From the NCBI GenBank assembly GCA_031261635.1, contig JAISJH010000114.1:1-41166 (forward strand): a stretch of 41,166 nt of DNA, read 5' to 3'. Shown piece by piece: positions 15,266-24,753 of this stretch. This stretch comes from Oscillospiraceae bacterium (GTDB lineage Bacteria; Bacillota; Clostridia; Oscillospirales; Oscillospiraceae). The translations under genes and the position numbers were made by a program. The notes under the pieces are model-generated. The model worked only from the letters and a program-made list of their open reading frames with translations, was not told the DNA's origin and did no database searches. Numbering within the stretch: the first letter of the stretch is position 1; every line of letters begins with the position of its first letter.

Positions 15266-16240
15266 ATGGCACTTAAAGAATTAAAGGGCAAAACCGCTTT
15301 TGTCACCGGGGCTGCCAGCGGAATTGGGCAGGGTATCGCTCGCGCCTGCGGTAACGCCGGTATGAACGTTATTCTCGTTGACCTGCGGGCTAAGGCTCTT
15401 GATGAAGCCGCCGTGTGGTTTGCGGAAAAAGGCTATCCGCACCACACTATCGAGCTTGACGTAACCGACCGCGCGGCGTATGCTAAGGCCGCCGACAACG
15501 CCGAGGCCAAATTCGGCAAGGTTCATCTGCTTGTCAACAACGCCGGGGTTGAGGTGCCGATGGTGCCGCTCTGGAAGTCCACGTATGACGATATTGATTT
15601 TATCACAGGGGTTAATATCCACGGCGTTCTGAACGGTATCGTCACGTTCGTGCCGCGTATGCTGAATTACGGCGAGGCCGCTCACGTCGTCAATACCTCG
15701 AGCCAGTCCGGCTTGTCGGTCGTTCCGGGGGCTACGCTGTATAATCTGACTAAGGCAGCTGTCGCCGCTATGACTGAAACGCTTAAGGGCGACCTTAAGG
15801 GGACTAACGTTGACGCATCCGTGTTCGCTCCGGGGCCTGTTGAGGGGAATTTAAGCAAGACCTCGTATGAAGTGCGCCCCGCGAGCCTCGGCAATAAGGC
15901 TGAAGTTCCGGCCTTCGCCCCCCCTCCCCCGCCGGCCGAAGTTTCTCCTACGGCGGGCTTTACTCCGCAGCCTACGCTTGATTTTTCAAAGGCTACGATA
16001 ACGGCTCTCGAAGCCGGGGAGCGCGTTCTCAACGGCGTTCAGCGCGGCGACCTCTATATCTTTACTCACCCCGAGTTCGCGCCCGGTATCAAGAATAAGT
16101 ACGAGGCTATGCTTCGCGCGTATCCTGCCGAGACCAAAATTGACCCCGTTCGCACGCAGATTTTCGAGGGTTTCTTCTCGTTCTTAACGCAGAACCCCGT
16201 ATATGCGGAACAAAAACCTGTTCCCGGGTTTTATAAGTAA
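15266..16240 (+). CDS. Short-chain dehydrogenase/reductase family oxidoreductase
   Basis: TGAASGIGQGIA cofactor motif, NNAGVE, active-site YNLTKAA; Pro-rich insertion APPPPPAEVSPTAGFTPQP. Confidence 0.93.
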   Translation: MALKELKGKTAFVTGAASGIGQGIARACGNAGMNVILVDLRAKALDEAAVWFAEKGYPHHTIELDVTDRAAYAKAADNAEAKFGKVHLLVNNAGVEVPMVPLWKSTYDDIDFITGVNIHGVLNGIVTFVPRMLNYGEAAHVVNTSSQSGLSVVPGATLYNLTKAAVAAMTETLKGDLKGTNVDASVFAPGPVEGNLSKTSYEVRPASLGNKAEVPAFAPPPPPAEVSPTAGFTPQPTLDFSKATITALEAGERVLNGVQRGDLYIFTHPEFAPGIKNKYEAMLRAYPAETKIDPVRTQIFEGFFSFLTQNPVYAEQKPVPGFYK

Positions 16241-17751
16241 TGCAACCTAAACAAACGGTTAACAGGGGTGGTTTACAGACCACCCTTGACGTTTTGCCTT
16301 TTGGAACCGAGGAGGAAATGCGGCAAAACCTCAAAATGAGCCGCAGAGAACGCAAGGTTCTGCCCCTGAACGTAACGCGCAAGGGGCTGTATAGTGATGT
16401 AATCAGAATTGCGGGACCCGCGCTTGCCGAGATGCTCTTGTCAAGCCTTGTGCGAATGGTTGACCAAATGATGGTCGGGACAATCGGGCTTGACGCTATA
16501 GCGGCGGTCGGCTTAGTTTTGCAACCGAGTTTTCTGATGATGTCGGTAATAATGGCGCTGAATACAGGCACCACCGCGATAATCGCGAGGGCGCGGGGAG
16601 CCGGGGAAAGCGACAAAGCCGACGGGATACTAAGGCAGTCGCTTGTACTCTGCGGACTAATCTCGCTTGTGGTAATGGTTCTCGGAACTGTTTTCGCGAG
16701 GGCTATGGTGACGTTTATGGCGGCGGGTGAAATTTCGCAGTCTATAATTGACCAGGGCGTAATATACCTGCAAATCCAGACCGTTTCGTTCATTATCCCC
16801 TCGCTGTCGATGACTATTACGGCGGCTTTGCGCGGGACGGGTAACTCTAAGCCCGCTATGATTTATAACATAGCGGCAAACCTTATCAACATCGTGTTCA
16901 ACTATCTGCTGATTAACGGTATTTGGATTTTCCCGAAGTGGGGCGTCGCGGGTGCCTCCGTGGCAACCGTAATCGGTCAGGCGGCAGGTTTGATTATGGC
17001 GTTTAATTACATTTCAAAAGGCAAATATTTCCTACGGCTCAGAATAAACGCGAAAAACATTTTTGTCTTTGAAAAGTCTGTAATCAGCGGTATCTGCAAC
17101 GTCGGTATACCCGCAATGGTCGAGCAGCTTGTAATGCGCGTCGGCGTGGTAATCTTTACGCGGACTATCGCGGGGCTTGGCGACGTGAGTTACGCAACGT
17201 TCAATATAACGCTCTCAATTCAGTCGCTGTCGCTTATGAACGGTCAGGCCTTCGGCACCTCGGCGACTTCGCTCGTCGGGCAGAGTATCGGTAAGCGGCG
17301 GCTCGATATGGCAGACCAGTATTCGGCGGCTTGCAGGCGGGTCGCGCAGCTTATCTCCGTTTTCCTCGCCGCGCTGTTTGCTATCTTCGCTACGCAGTGG
17401 CTGTCGCTGTTTCTTGCGAAGCCGCTTACGCCCGAAGCCGCCGCCGCTAACGCCGAGGTTCTCAAAATAGGCGTTACGCTGATGTATATGGTCGCAATAA
17501 TACAGCCCATACAGTGTTCGCAGTTCGTAGTGGGCGGCGTGCTTCGCGGCGCGGGCGATACGCGTATAACCGCGCTGATTATCCTGTTTACAACGGTTGG
17601 TTTACGCACCACCTTCGCGTGGCTAATGGTAAACGTACTGGGCTGGGGTTTAATAGGAGCCTGGGGTGCTATGATTATTGACCAGACTATCCGGACGCTC
17701 CTGTTTTTCGCGAGGTATAATCAGGGGAAATGGAAAACGATTAGGCTTTAA
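16240..17751 (+). CDS. MATE family efflux transporter
   Basis: ~12 hydrophobic segments, MATE-type motifs (AEMLLSSLVRMVDQMMVGTIG; GQAFGTSATSLVGQSIGKRR); TAATG overlap with the SDR gene. Confidence 0.92.
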   Translation: MQPKQTVNRGGLQTTLDVLPFGTEEEMRQNLKMSRRERKVLPLNVTRKGLYSDVIRIAGPALAEMLLSSLVRMVDQMMVGTIGLDAIAAVGLVLQPSFLMMSVIMALNTGTTAIIARARGAGESDKADGILRQSLVLCGLISLVVMVLGTVFARAMVTFMAAGEISQSIIDQGVIYLQIQTVSFIIPSLSMTITAALRGTGNSKPAMIYNIAANLINIVFNYLLINGIWIFPKWGVAGASVATVIGQAAGLIMAFNYISKGKYFLRLRINAKNIFVFEKSVISGICNVGIPAMVEQLVMRVGVVIFTRTIAGLGDVSYATFNITLSIQSLSLMNGQAFGTSATSLVGQSIGKRRLDMADQYSAACRRVAQLISVFLAALFAIFATQWLSLFLAKPLTPEAAAANAEVLKIGVTLMYMVAIIQPIQCSQFVVGGVLRGAGDTRITALIILFTTVGLRTTFAWLMVNVLGWGLIGAWGAMIIDQTIRTLLFFARYNQGKWKTIRL

Positions 17752-17758
17752 GCAGTTA

Positions 17759-17789
17759 GCAGATATCAAATATCAAATATCAGAGACGA
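17759..17789 (-). repeat. Repeat B copy, reverse orientation
   Basis: CAGATATCAAATATCAAATATCAGAGACG. Confidence 0.85.
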
Positions 17790-17831
17790 AAGGTTTGGAC
17801 GGAGGTTGCGGATTGCGTATGAAGGACGTAG

Positions 17832-17858
17832 GGGCGGGTTTCAAACCCGCCCTTTTTT
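17832..17858 (+). terminator. Terminator after MATE gene: GGGCGGGTTTCAAACCCGCCC + T6
   Basis: Perfect hairpin followed by TTTTTT. Confidence 0.8.
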
Positions 17859-17862
17859 CTTT

Positions 17863-19104
17863 CTATTTATTTACATTATCGCGGATACCCAAGTCGTTGC
17901 CGAGTATGTTGCCTGTAATAACCGCTTTGCTCCCGTAGCGTTCGCGGATTTTGTCAAGCGTCAGCTCTAACTTTTCGTTGCGTTCGTTATTCCGCGCGGA
18001 CGGCTCGTCGAATAGCGAGAGTTGTTCGCTTTCCGCCTGGTCTGCGGGTACGAGATTTTCGCCCGATATCGTTAGCGTTCTAATCGGTTTGCCGGCCTTC
18101 CAATGTTTTGCTATTAGTTCAAGCGCGGCGGCTCCGATTTCAGACGCTAAATGCGACGGCGCGGCTATCGTCATCTGCCGCGTGATTGATTGTAAGTTCG
18201 TGTCTTTAATCGCGACTTGCACAACGCGGCACTTGAAATCGTGTTTTCGCAGGCGCGTCGCTACGCTGTCCGATAGGTAGGCGACGGCGGTTTTCACATC
18301 GCTCTCACTCAGCAAATCGCGCTTGAACGTGTAGCCGTTGCCGACGGATTTAATCGCTTCACCCTCGCCGGCGGCTAAAACGGGCGACGCGTCAAGACCG
18401 TTCGCGTTAATGAAAAGCTGTTCACCGAATTTACCAAAACGCCGAACCAGCAAATCGCGGTCAAAATTCGCAAGGTCGCCGATTGTTCTCACGCCCATTT
18501 TACCGAGAGCGTCCGCCGTCTTGCGCCCGACAAAAAACAGGTCGCTCGCGGGAAGCGGAAACACAATTTCTTTCCAGTTCTCGCGATTGATATTCGTAAC
18601 CGCGTCAGGCTTTTTATAGTCGCTGCCGAGTTTTGCGAAAATTTTATTCCACGATACGCCGATACTGATTGTAATATCAATCTCACGTTTGACGCGCTCG
18701 CGAATTTCATTCGCGCATTTGAGCGCATCTCCGCCAAACGAGCGCAGGCAACCCGTTACGTCGATAAAACTTTCGTCTACGCCAAAACGTTCAACCAGCG
18801 GGCTGTACTGTTCATAAATTGCGTTGACGCGCTCGCAAAACTCCGAATAAGTCTGACGTCGCGGCGGCACAAGGACGAGTTCCGGGCATTTCTTTTTCGC
18901 CGACCAAACCGTTTCAGCGGTCGAAATTTTATATTTCTTAGCTCGCTCATTCTTGGCGAGAATAATACCGTGGCGGCTTTCCGGGTCGCCCGCAACCGCC
19001 ATTGGCACGCTCCGAAGCTCCGGGCGAAAAGTTTCCTCAACGCTCGCGAAAAACGAATTGCAATCGCAATGAAATATTTGGCGGTCGGGCTTCGGCTCGG
19101 TCAT
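17863..19104 (-). CDS. dinB: DNA polymerase IV (Y-family, DinB)
   Basis: HCDCNSFFASVEE, VFGVDESFIDVTG-type catalytic motif (VERFGVDESFIDVTG), TTG/ATG ambiguity: MTEPKPDRQ start preferred over ORF-track start 19203. Confidence 0.93.
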   Translation of the reverse strand: MTEPKPDRQIFHCDCNSFFASVEETFRPELRSVPMAVAGDPESRHGIILAKNERAKKYKISTAETVWSAKKKCPELVLVPPRRQTYSEFCERVNAIYEQYSPLVERFGVDESFIDVTGCLRSFGGDALKCANEIRERVKREIDITISIGVSWNKIFAKLGSDYKKPDAVTNINRENWKEIVFPLPASDLFFVGRKTADALGKMGVRTIGDLANFDRDLLVRRFGKFGEQLFINANGLDASPVLAAGEGEAIKSVGNGYTFKRDLLSESDVKTAVAYLSDSVATRLRKHDFKCRVVQVAIKDTNLQSITRQMTIAAPSHLASEIGAAALELIAKHWKAGKPIRTLTISGENLVPADQAESEQLSLFDEPSARNNERNEKLELTLDKIRERYGSKAVITGNILGNDLGIRDNVNK

Positions 19105-19139
19105 CGGGTAAAATCTCCTCGTTTGGTAGCCTTCGAATA

Positions 19140-19781
19140 TTATTCCCCAAGCTTTTGAGCGTAGTCGCGCATTCCTGGTATCGCGCCGCCCGCTATTGCC
19201 CACAGATACAGGCTCGCGACCGTGCCGTAGGGCGAGTACCGGCGGGCGTATTTGTCAAACAATTTTCTGTCAATTTTTCTGTGGTGATATAACATTCGCA
19301 GACCGCGCTGTATCCCCAAATCGCCGTAGCTGAGCACATTCGGGCGCTTAAAACAAAATATCAGCAGCATTTCAGCAGTCCAAACTCCGATACCTTTCAG
19401 CGCGGATAATTCTTTTATCACCTCCGCGTCCGGCAGAGCGCGAAGCGCGTCAATGGCGAACTCGCCGCACTGAACTTTTTTAGCGAAATCTTTAATGCAA
19501 TCGGCTTTCTTGAACGTAATTCCGCAGGCTTGAATTTTATCACGCGATGCACTATTAACGGTTTCCGCGTCAATTATTCCGAGCAAATTAAAAAGTTTTG
19601 CCCAGACCGTTTTCAGCGCGGCGGAGGAAATTTGCTGGCCTACAATGTGATGTACAACCGACGAAAACAGGTCAGTTTCAACCTCACGTGAAATGTGACC
19701 AATTGCGTCAATCGCTTCGCCGAGCCGCTTGTCTTTGCGCTTCAAATATTCAATTTCCGTGTTACTGTATTCAAAATACAT
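19140..19781 (-). CDS. DNA-3-methyladenine glycosylase II (AlkA/HhH-GPD superfamily)
   Basis: FSSVVHHIVGQQISSAALKTVWAKL, HhH LKGIGVWTAEMLLIF. Confidence 0.92.
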   Translation of the reverse strand: MYFEYSNTEIEYLKRKDKRLGEAIDAIGHISREVETDLFSSVVHHIVGQQISSAALKTVWAKLFNLLGIIDAETVNSASRDKIQACGITFKKADCIKDFAKKVQCGEFAIDALRALPDAEVIKELSALKGIGVWTAEMLLIFCFKRPNVLSYGDLGIQRGLRMLYHHRKIDRKLFDKYARRYSPYGTVASLYLWAIAGGAIPGMRDYAQKLGE

Positions 19782-19817
19782 ATGACTTTATCTCCCGTTG
19801 TTACGAGGGTTTGACTT

Positions 19818-20357
19818 TTACAAATTCTTCCCCAATTCTCGCGCCTGTTCAAGCTCCGCGCGTCCGTCAAGCATTTCAGGCGAATGAAGCGATTGCGCCG
19901 TGATAATTCCGGCGTCCTCCCAATTTTGGTGCCGGCAAATGCGCTTATATGTGACGACAGAACCCTCGCAAGCGTCCGGAGCGGCGTTGCCGCAGGTCAA
20001 TAACAGCGCGGCGCGTTTAACCGTTAGCGGATTTATACGCAGCGACGAATAAAAGCGGTCAATCGCTGTTTTTAACTGCGCCGTTATGTTCCAGTAGTAG
20101 ACCGGCGACGCGAAAAGCAGCGCGTCCGCGCTTCGCAACGCGTCGAGTATCTGCGGCATATCGTCCTTGTGTACGCACACGCCGCTCTGATGACACGAGC
20201 CGCACCCGAGGCAGGGCGCGATTTTCATATCCGCGACGCGATACTCCGCGACGCGTTTCCCCGCGTCACTCGCGCCCTTGATAAACTCCCGCACGAGCCG
20301 CTCCGTGCTGCCGTTTTTGCGCGGGCTGCCGCTTAGAATTACGATGTTAGCTGACAT
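19818..20357 (-). CDS. NADPH-dependent FMN reductase / flavodoxin family protein
   Basis: SGSPRKNGSTERLVREF, Cys-rich APCLGCGSCHQSGVC, SPVYYWNITAQLKTAIDRFYS. Confidence 0.92.
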   Translation of the reverse strand: MSANIVILSGSPRKNGSTERLVREFIKGASDAGKRVAEYRVADMKIAPCLGCGSCHQSGVCVHKDDMPQILDALRSADALLFASPVYYWNITAQLKTAIDRFYSSLRINPLTVKRAALLLTCGNAAPDACEGSVVTYKRICRHQNWEDAGIITAQSLHSPEMLDGRAELEQARELGKNL

Positions 20358-20406
20358 TTTGTGCTTCCTCTTATATTGAAATTATTGTTATTTTTGCGCT
20401 CTGTTC

Positions 20407-21135
20407 TTAAATCGCGCTTTGTTCAAGCCCAAAGTGTTCCGATAAATACGCGGAAAATTCTGCGTCGCCGAATATTTCGCGTTCGGTGATTGCGCCGTTT
20501 TCCGATATTTTCAAATGCCGCCCGGTTAGAGTTATTCTGCCGGTCGGCGTTGGCATTGTTATGAACGGCAGCGTTTTGAAAAACGACGCGGGGTGCGTCG
20601 CCGTGTAGTGGTTCGCGATTTCAAAATCCAGCGGCTCGCAGGTCTCGAGCGTAAATTCGTACATCGGGACAAACCCGCCGCCGGTTTTGCGCTCCAAAAC
20701 CCATTTAGAATTTTCATTTTTTATAAATCTGTAAGTATCTAAAAATCTGTCCTGCTCCGTGCCGGGTTCGAGCAACAGCGGCGCGGCGATGCCCTCGTTG
20801 CCGTAGCCTACGTCCGCGAGGTATTCGCGCCCGTCAATTTCCACGCAAAGCACCTGGTGGAGTTTTGACGCTAATAAATTCCGCACTTTGAAACCGAGTT
20901 TTTCAAGTACCGCGGAAAACAAGCCGTTCATCTCAAAGCAGTAACCGCCGCGTTTTCGTGTGACGAGTTTGTCGAAAATCGCGTCCGTCGAGAGCGAAAT
21001 TGTCCCGCCGTTGTATACATCGAGGTTTTCAAAAGGTATGCTGAACACGTGCGCCGTGTGCAGCGCGTAAAGCGTATCATATGTAGGAGTTAAGGCTCCG
21101 GCGTAGCCTATTCGCTCGAGATATTTGTGTAGCAT
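20407..21135 (-). CDS. Arylamine N-acetyltransferase
   Basis: FENLDV, RKRGGYCFEMNGLFS (catalytic Cys), DVGYGNE. Confidence 0.94.
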   Translation of the reverse strand: MLHKYLERIGYAGALTPTYDTLYALHTAHVFSIPFENLDVYNGGTISLSTDAIFDKLVTRKRGGYCFEMNGLFSAVLEKLGFKVRNLLASKLHQVLCVEIDGREYLADVGYGNEGIAAPLLLEPGTEQDRFLDTYRFIKNENSKWVLERKTGGGFVPMYEFTLETCEPLDFEIANHYTATHPASFFKTLPFITMPTPTGRITLTGRHLKISENGAITEREIFGDAEFSAYLSEHFGLEQSAI

Positions 21136-21372
21136 AGATTTTTTCCCTCCGATATATATAATAACATAGCCATTACAGTGTTGTCAAGAATTTTATTTTT
21201 TTAACCGCTGCCCCGGTGTCTACTCCCGGGTTAATTCGGGCTTGACATTAACGTTGAAGTCATATTTCACCTTGCGAATTGTCTTTTACTATAGACAGCC
21301 CTACTATCCCTATATGGTAAAAGTTGGCAACACAAACCAAACATTTGACCGCCTCAATGCTTATTTCCTCAC

Positions 21373-21401
21373 TTGACAAAGCGTTTAGGAAATGGTATAA
21401 T
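21373..21401 (+). promoter_or_regulatory. Consensus sigma-A promoter of the MCP gene
   Basis: TTGACA-N17-TATAAT. Confidence 0.8.
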
Positions 21402-21465
21402 GTATCAATATCACATAGCGCGAACCTCGGGTACACAAAAAACATTGCTAAAGGAAGCTGTTTTT

Positions 21466-23460
21466 ATGAAAAACATTAAAGTCCGCGTCAAAATCGTAGC
21501 ACCTGTCATTATCGCCATTATCCTTTGTGCTGTGGCGATTCTGGTCACCGTCAGTCTTGAATTTTCCAACTACGTCAACGAGGAATCAGCCCTGAACCTC
21601 GAGACCGATATGCGCGTACTGGAAAAAGACTTTCAGACGAGGTTCAATACCTCGCAGTCCGCGGCTCTGCTCGTTGCCGCCGATAACGAGATTGCCGACT
21701 ACTTAATCCGCGACGACCACGACGGCGCTGTCGCTGTCGCTCAAAGCGCGATTACACAGGCGAGCGTTGACTTCATCACGATTATGAAGCCCGACGCCAC
21801 CATTCTCGCCCGCGGTCACAGTCCCGATAAATTCGGCGACAACCTCGGGGAACTCCCGAGCGTTATCTCCGCGCGGCAGGGCAAAGTTACCGTCGGCGTC
21901 GAAACGGGTAACAGTATGCCGCTGACTATCCGCGCCGGCGCGCCTATCTACGACTTCGACGGGAACCTCGTCGGGCTTGTCAACGCGGGCTTTGACCTGT
22001 CAAAACCCGAACTAGTTGACTCGGAAAAAGACCTCCTCGACTCTGAAATCACTATATTCATAGGCGATACGCGCCTTAACACGACGGTTATCGGAGCGGA
22101 CGGCAATCGCGCTGTCGGAACCCAGGCCGCCGCCAACATTTCTAAACAGGTTCTCGGAGGCACTCCATACGTAGGCAAAGCAAACGTTGCCGGGAACGAC
22201 GCTATCGTGCATTACTCGCCGCTCAAAGGCTCCGACGGTAATATTATCGGTATGCTCTTTGCCGGGCAGTATACGGCCTCCGCGTCTAAGGCTATCACCT
22301 CCTTTATCCTGCTCGGCGTGGTTGTGGCGGTTATAATCGGTCTTTTGGTTACAATCCTTGTTGTCAAAACCTCCAAAAGCATTACCGACCCGATTGCTAT
22401 GATGATGTCCTACCTGCGGCAGATTAGCCAGACCGGCTCGCTCGAATTTACGCAGGCCGAGTGGACGGCGACACGCAAGGAGATGGTGTATAAAGACGAG
22501 ATTTCACAGTCGCTTAAGGCCTTCGTTGAAATGCTCGAACACTTTATATACTACGGCGAGTACCTCAAAAAGGCCGCGGAGCTTGATTTGTCGGAGAATA
22601 TCCGCGAGCTTAGTATACGCGATACCTTCGGTCACGGAATCTCCGAAGTGGTCAACGGTATCTCCGTAGCTATGCGCGACGTTAAAACGTCGGCAACGCA
22701 AATGCGCGAGGGGATTACGGAACTCTCGGGAGCCTCGGGAAGCCTTGCGGAGGACGCGCAGAAACAGGCGCTCAGTATCGACGAACTGACGAACTCCGTC
22801 AATGAGATACGTATTATCGCGGAGGAAAACTCCGACCTCGCGGCTACAACGCTTCAGAACGTCAATCAGTCGGACGTGCTTATGCAGGGTTGTATGGAGG
22901 CTATGTCCAAGACTGTCAGCGCTATGCACGATATAAACGCCGGTTCGGAGAGTATCCGCGCGGTTATTAAAACTATCGACGATATAGCGTTCCAGACGAA
23001 CATACTCGCGCTGAACGCGGCCGTAGAAGCCGCCCGCGCGGGTCAGCACGGCAAGGGCTTTGCCGTAGTCGCGGAGGAAGTCCGCAGTCTTGCGAGCAAA
23101 TCGGCCGAAGCCGCGCGTCAGACCGCCGAGCTTATCGAGGACAATGCGACAAAAACCGCCGGAGGTATTAACATAGTCCAGAGCGTCAATGAAAAGCTCC
23201 AGGAAGTTGTAAAAATCTCCGGTCAGAACGCGCAGGATATCAGCAAAATCAACGAGGCGTCAATCCGGCAAAAGACCTCGGTGTCGCAGGTATCCGGGGA
23301 AATCAACGAGATGCAGCGGCTTGTACAGTCAAACTCCGCAACGGCGCAGCAGGTAGCGGCGCAGGGCGCGGTAATGCGCGGCAACGCGGACGGCTTGCAG
23401 GAAATCGTGGCGCGCTTCATAATCTCGGAGGACGACGGTCCCGCACTGCTTAACGCCTAA
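21466..23460 (+). CDS. Methyl-accepting chemotaxis protein with Cache sensor
   Basis: TM - Cache-like periplasmic region - TM - HAMP - MCP signalling hairpin (IDDIAFQTNILALNAAVEAARAGQHGKGFAVVAEEVRSLA); ATG 21466 with AAGGAAG RBS. Confidence 0.95.
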   Translation: MKNIKVRVKIVAPVIIAIILCAVAILVTVSLEFSNYVNEESALNLETDMRVLEKDFQTRFNTSQSAALLVAADNEIADYLIRDDHDGAVAVAQSAITQASVDFITIMKPDATILARGHSPDKFGDNLGELPSVISARQGKVTVGVETGNSMPLTIRAGAPIYDFDGNLVGLVNAGFDLSKPELVDSEKDLLDSEITIFIGDTRLNTTVIGADGNRAVGTQAAANISKQVLGGTPYVGKANVAGNDAIVHYSPLKGSDGNIIGMLFAGQYTASASKAITSFILLGVVVAVIIGLLVTILVVKTSKSITDPIAMMMSYLRQISQTGSLEFTQAEWTATRKEMVYKDEISQSLKAFVEMLEHFIYYGEYLKKAAELDLSENIRELSIRDTFGHGISEVVNGISVAMRDVKTSATQMREGITELSGASGSLAEDAQKQALSIDELTNSVNEIRIIAEENSDLAATTLQNVNQSDVLMQGCMEAMSKTVSAMHDINAGSESIRAVIKTIDDIAFQTNILALNAAVEAARAGQHGKGFAVVAEEVRSLASKSAEAARQTAELIEDNATKTAGGINIVQSVNEKLQEVVKISGQNAQDISKINEASIRQKTSVSQVSGEINEMQRLVQSNSATAQQVAAQGAVMRGNADGLQEIVARFIISEDDGPALLNA

Positions 23461-23477
23461 GAATGACGTTGCAAGCG

Positions 23478-23545
23478 TGTATGGGGCAACCTCTCCCGAT
23501 TATCCACTCGCCATTCCGGGCGAGGCAAGGTGCGTTGCCCATACA
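23478..23545. repeat. Inverted repeat TGTATGGGGCAAC / GTTGCCCATACA with internal GGGCGAGGC hairpin-like sequence
   Basis: Directly visible arms; related GGGCAAGGTGCATTGCCC abuts element A at about 3635-3653. Confidence 0.7.
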
Positions 23546-23602
23546 ACCCCCGAGGCGCGATTTACTGCGCCCAACTAAAAAAATATCAGGAGGTCACATC
23601 TA

Positions 23603-23962
23603 ATGAGTAAAAAAATTTTGGCGGTAGACGATTCCGCGACGGTTCTTGCCAGTATCAAGGGTATGCTGTCCGGCGTCTATGAGGTACATACCGCCGCCGG
23701 TACCAAACAAGCGGAGAGCGTTCTCGAAACGCTCCGTCCCGACCTTATGCTTCTCGACATTGATATGCCCGGGGGCGACGGGATTTCCTTTTTGAAAAAA
23801 CTTAAGAAAAAAACGGGTTACGACTTCCCTATCGTCTTTCTTTCCTCGAACTCCGGCAGTGAGAACGTCGTCAAGACGGCGCAACTCGGCGCGACCGGGT
23901 TTATTGAGAAGCCTTTCGACAAAGATAAGCTTCTTGCGAAAATTGAGGCGTGGCTACATTGA
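23603..23962 (+). CDS. Stand-alone response regulator receiver protein
   Basis: AVDDSATVL, LLDIDMPGGDG, VFLSSNS, KPF; AGGAGG RBS. Confidence 0.95.
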   Translation: MSKKILAVDDSATVLASIKGMLSGVYEVHTAAGTKQAESVLETLRPDLMLLDIDMPGGDGISFLKKLKKKTGYDFPIVFLSSNSGSENVVKTAQLGATGFIEKPFDKDKLLAKIEAWLH

Positions 23963-24309
23963 TTGCTATTAAAGACGTTGACACTGAACTCGGTATACGG
24001 ACGCTCGGCGGGGACGAAGCGCTCTATATAGACGTGCTTGGCGCCTTTTGCGAGGATATTGCTAACTGGCGCGCGGTAATCGCAGCCTATCCCGCTACAG
24101 CGTCGCTGAAGTCGCTTACCACGGCGGTACACGGCTTCAAGTCGGCCGCGCGGAACATTGGCGCGCTGACTGCCGGGGATTTAGCCGCCGCTATCGAAAC
24201 CGCGGCAAAAGCTGACGATACCGCCTACGTTGACGCGAATATCGCCGAACTGCTGACGATGATGAACGATTTATATGAACGTTGCTCGGAGGTTTCAAAT
24301 GGAGGCTAA
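23959..24309 (+). CDS. Histidine phosphotransfer (Hpt) domain protein
   Basis: AVHGFKSAARNIGA Hpt motif; TTG overlapping the preceding TGA (GTG 23950 is the ORF-track alternative). Confidence 0.85.
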   Translation: MIAIKDVDTELGIRTLGGDEALYIDVLGAFCEDIANWRAVIAAYPATASLKSLTTAVHGFKSAARNIGALTAGDLAAAIETAAKADDTAYVDANIAELLTMMNDLYERCSEVSNGG

Positions 24310-24673
24310 ACCCAAAATAGTCCTTTGCGACGACAGTATAACTAACCTGCGCGTAGGTAAGAACTTTCTTTCGCCGCAGTACGAAGTCTTTACAATGCTT
24401 AGCGCCCAGCAGATGTTCAAGTGTCTTGAAAAACACGCAATCACGCTGATACTGCTCGACATAGATATGCCGGAAATGGACGGCTTCGAGGCGATACAGG
24501 TCCTCAAAGCCTCGGAGGCTACGTCGCAAATCCCGGTAATCTTCCTGACGGGTAACGCGGACGACGCGACAAGACAGCGCGGACAGGAACTGGGCGCGGT
24601 GGATTTCATAGCAAAACCGTTCACGCCGGAATTGTTATTGGAACGCGTAGCGTCTCACTTGCTTCGGCGGTGA
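24299..24673 (+). CDS. Stand-alone response regulator receiver protein
   Basis: VLCDDSITNLRVGKNFLS, LLDIDMPEMDG, VIFLTGN, KPF; overlaps the Hpt gene by 11 nt, SD GGAGG inside the Hpt gene. Confidence 0.95.
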   Translation: MEAKPKIVLCDDSITNLRVGKNFLSPQYEVFTMLSAQQMFKCLEKHAITLILLDIDMPEMDGFEAIQVLKASEATSQIPVIFLTGNADDATRQRGQELGAVDFIAKPFTPELLLERVASHLLRR

Positions 24674-24716
24674 TAGGGTGTGTAAACGGTTACGGTGATA
24701 AACAAATCAAAACAAA

Positions 24717-24739
24717 GGGGCGGGTTTCAAACCCGCCCC
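24717..24739. terminator. Hairpin GGGGCGGGTTTCAAACCCGCCCC between convergent genes (possible bidirectional terminator)
   Basis: Perfect palindrome with T-rich sequence on both exits. Confidence 0.65.
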
Positions 24740-24753
24740 GTTTAATTACGCCC

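Noticed and set aside
14467-15306. Several 60-100 aa ORFs on both strands
   Set aside because: They are translations of repeat A/B copies without RBS or protein-like composition.
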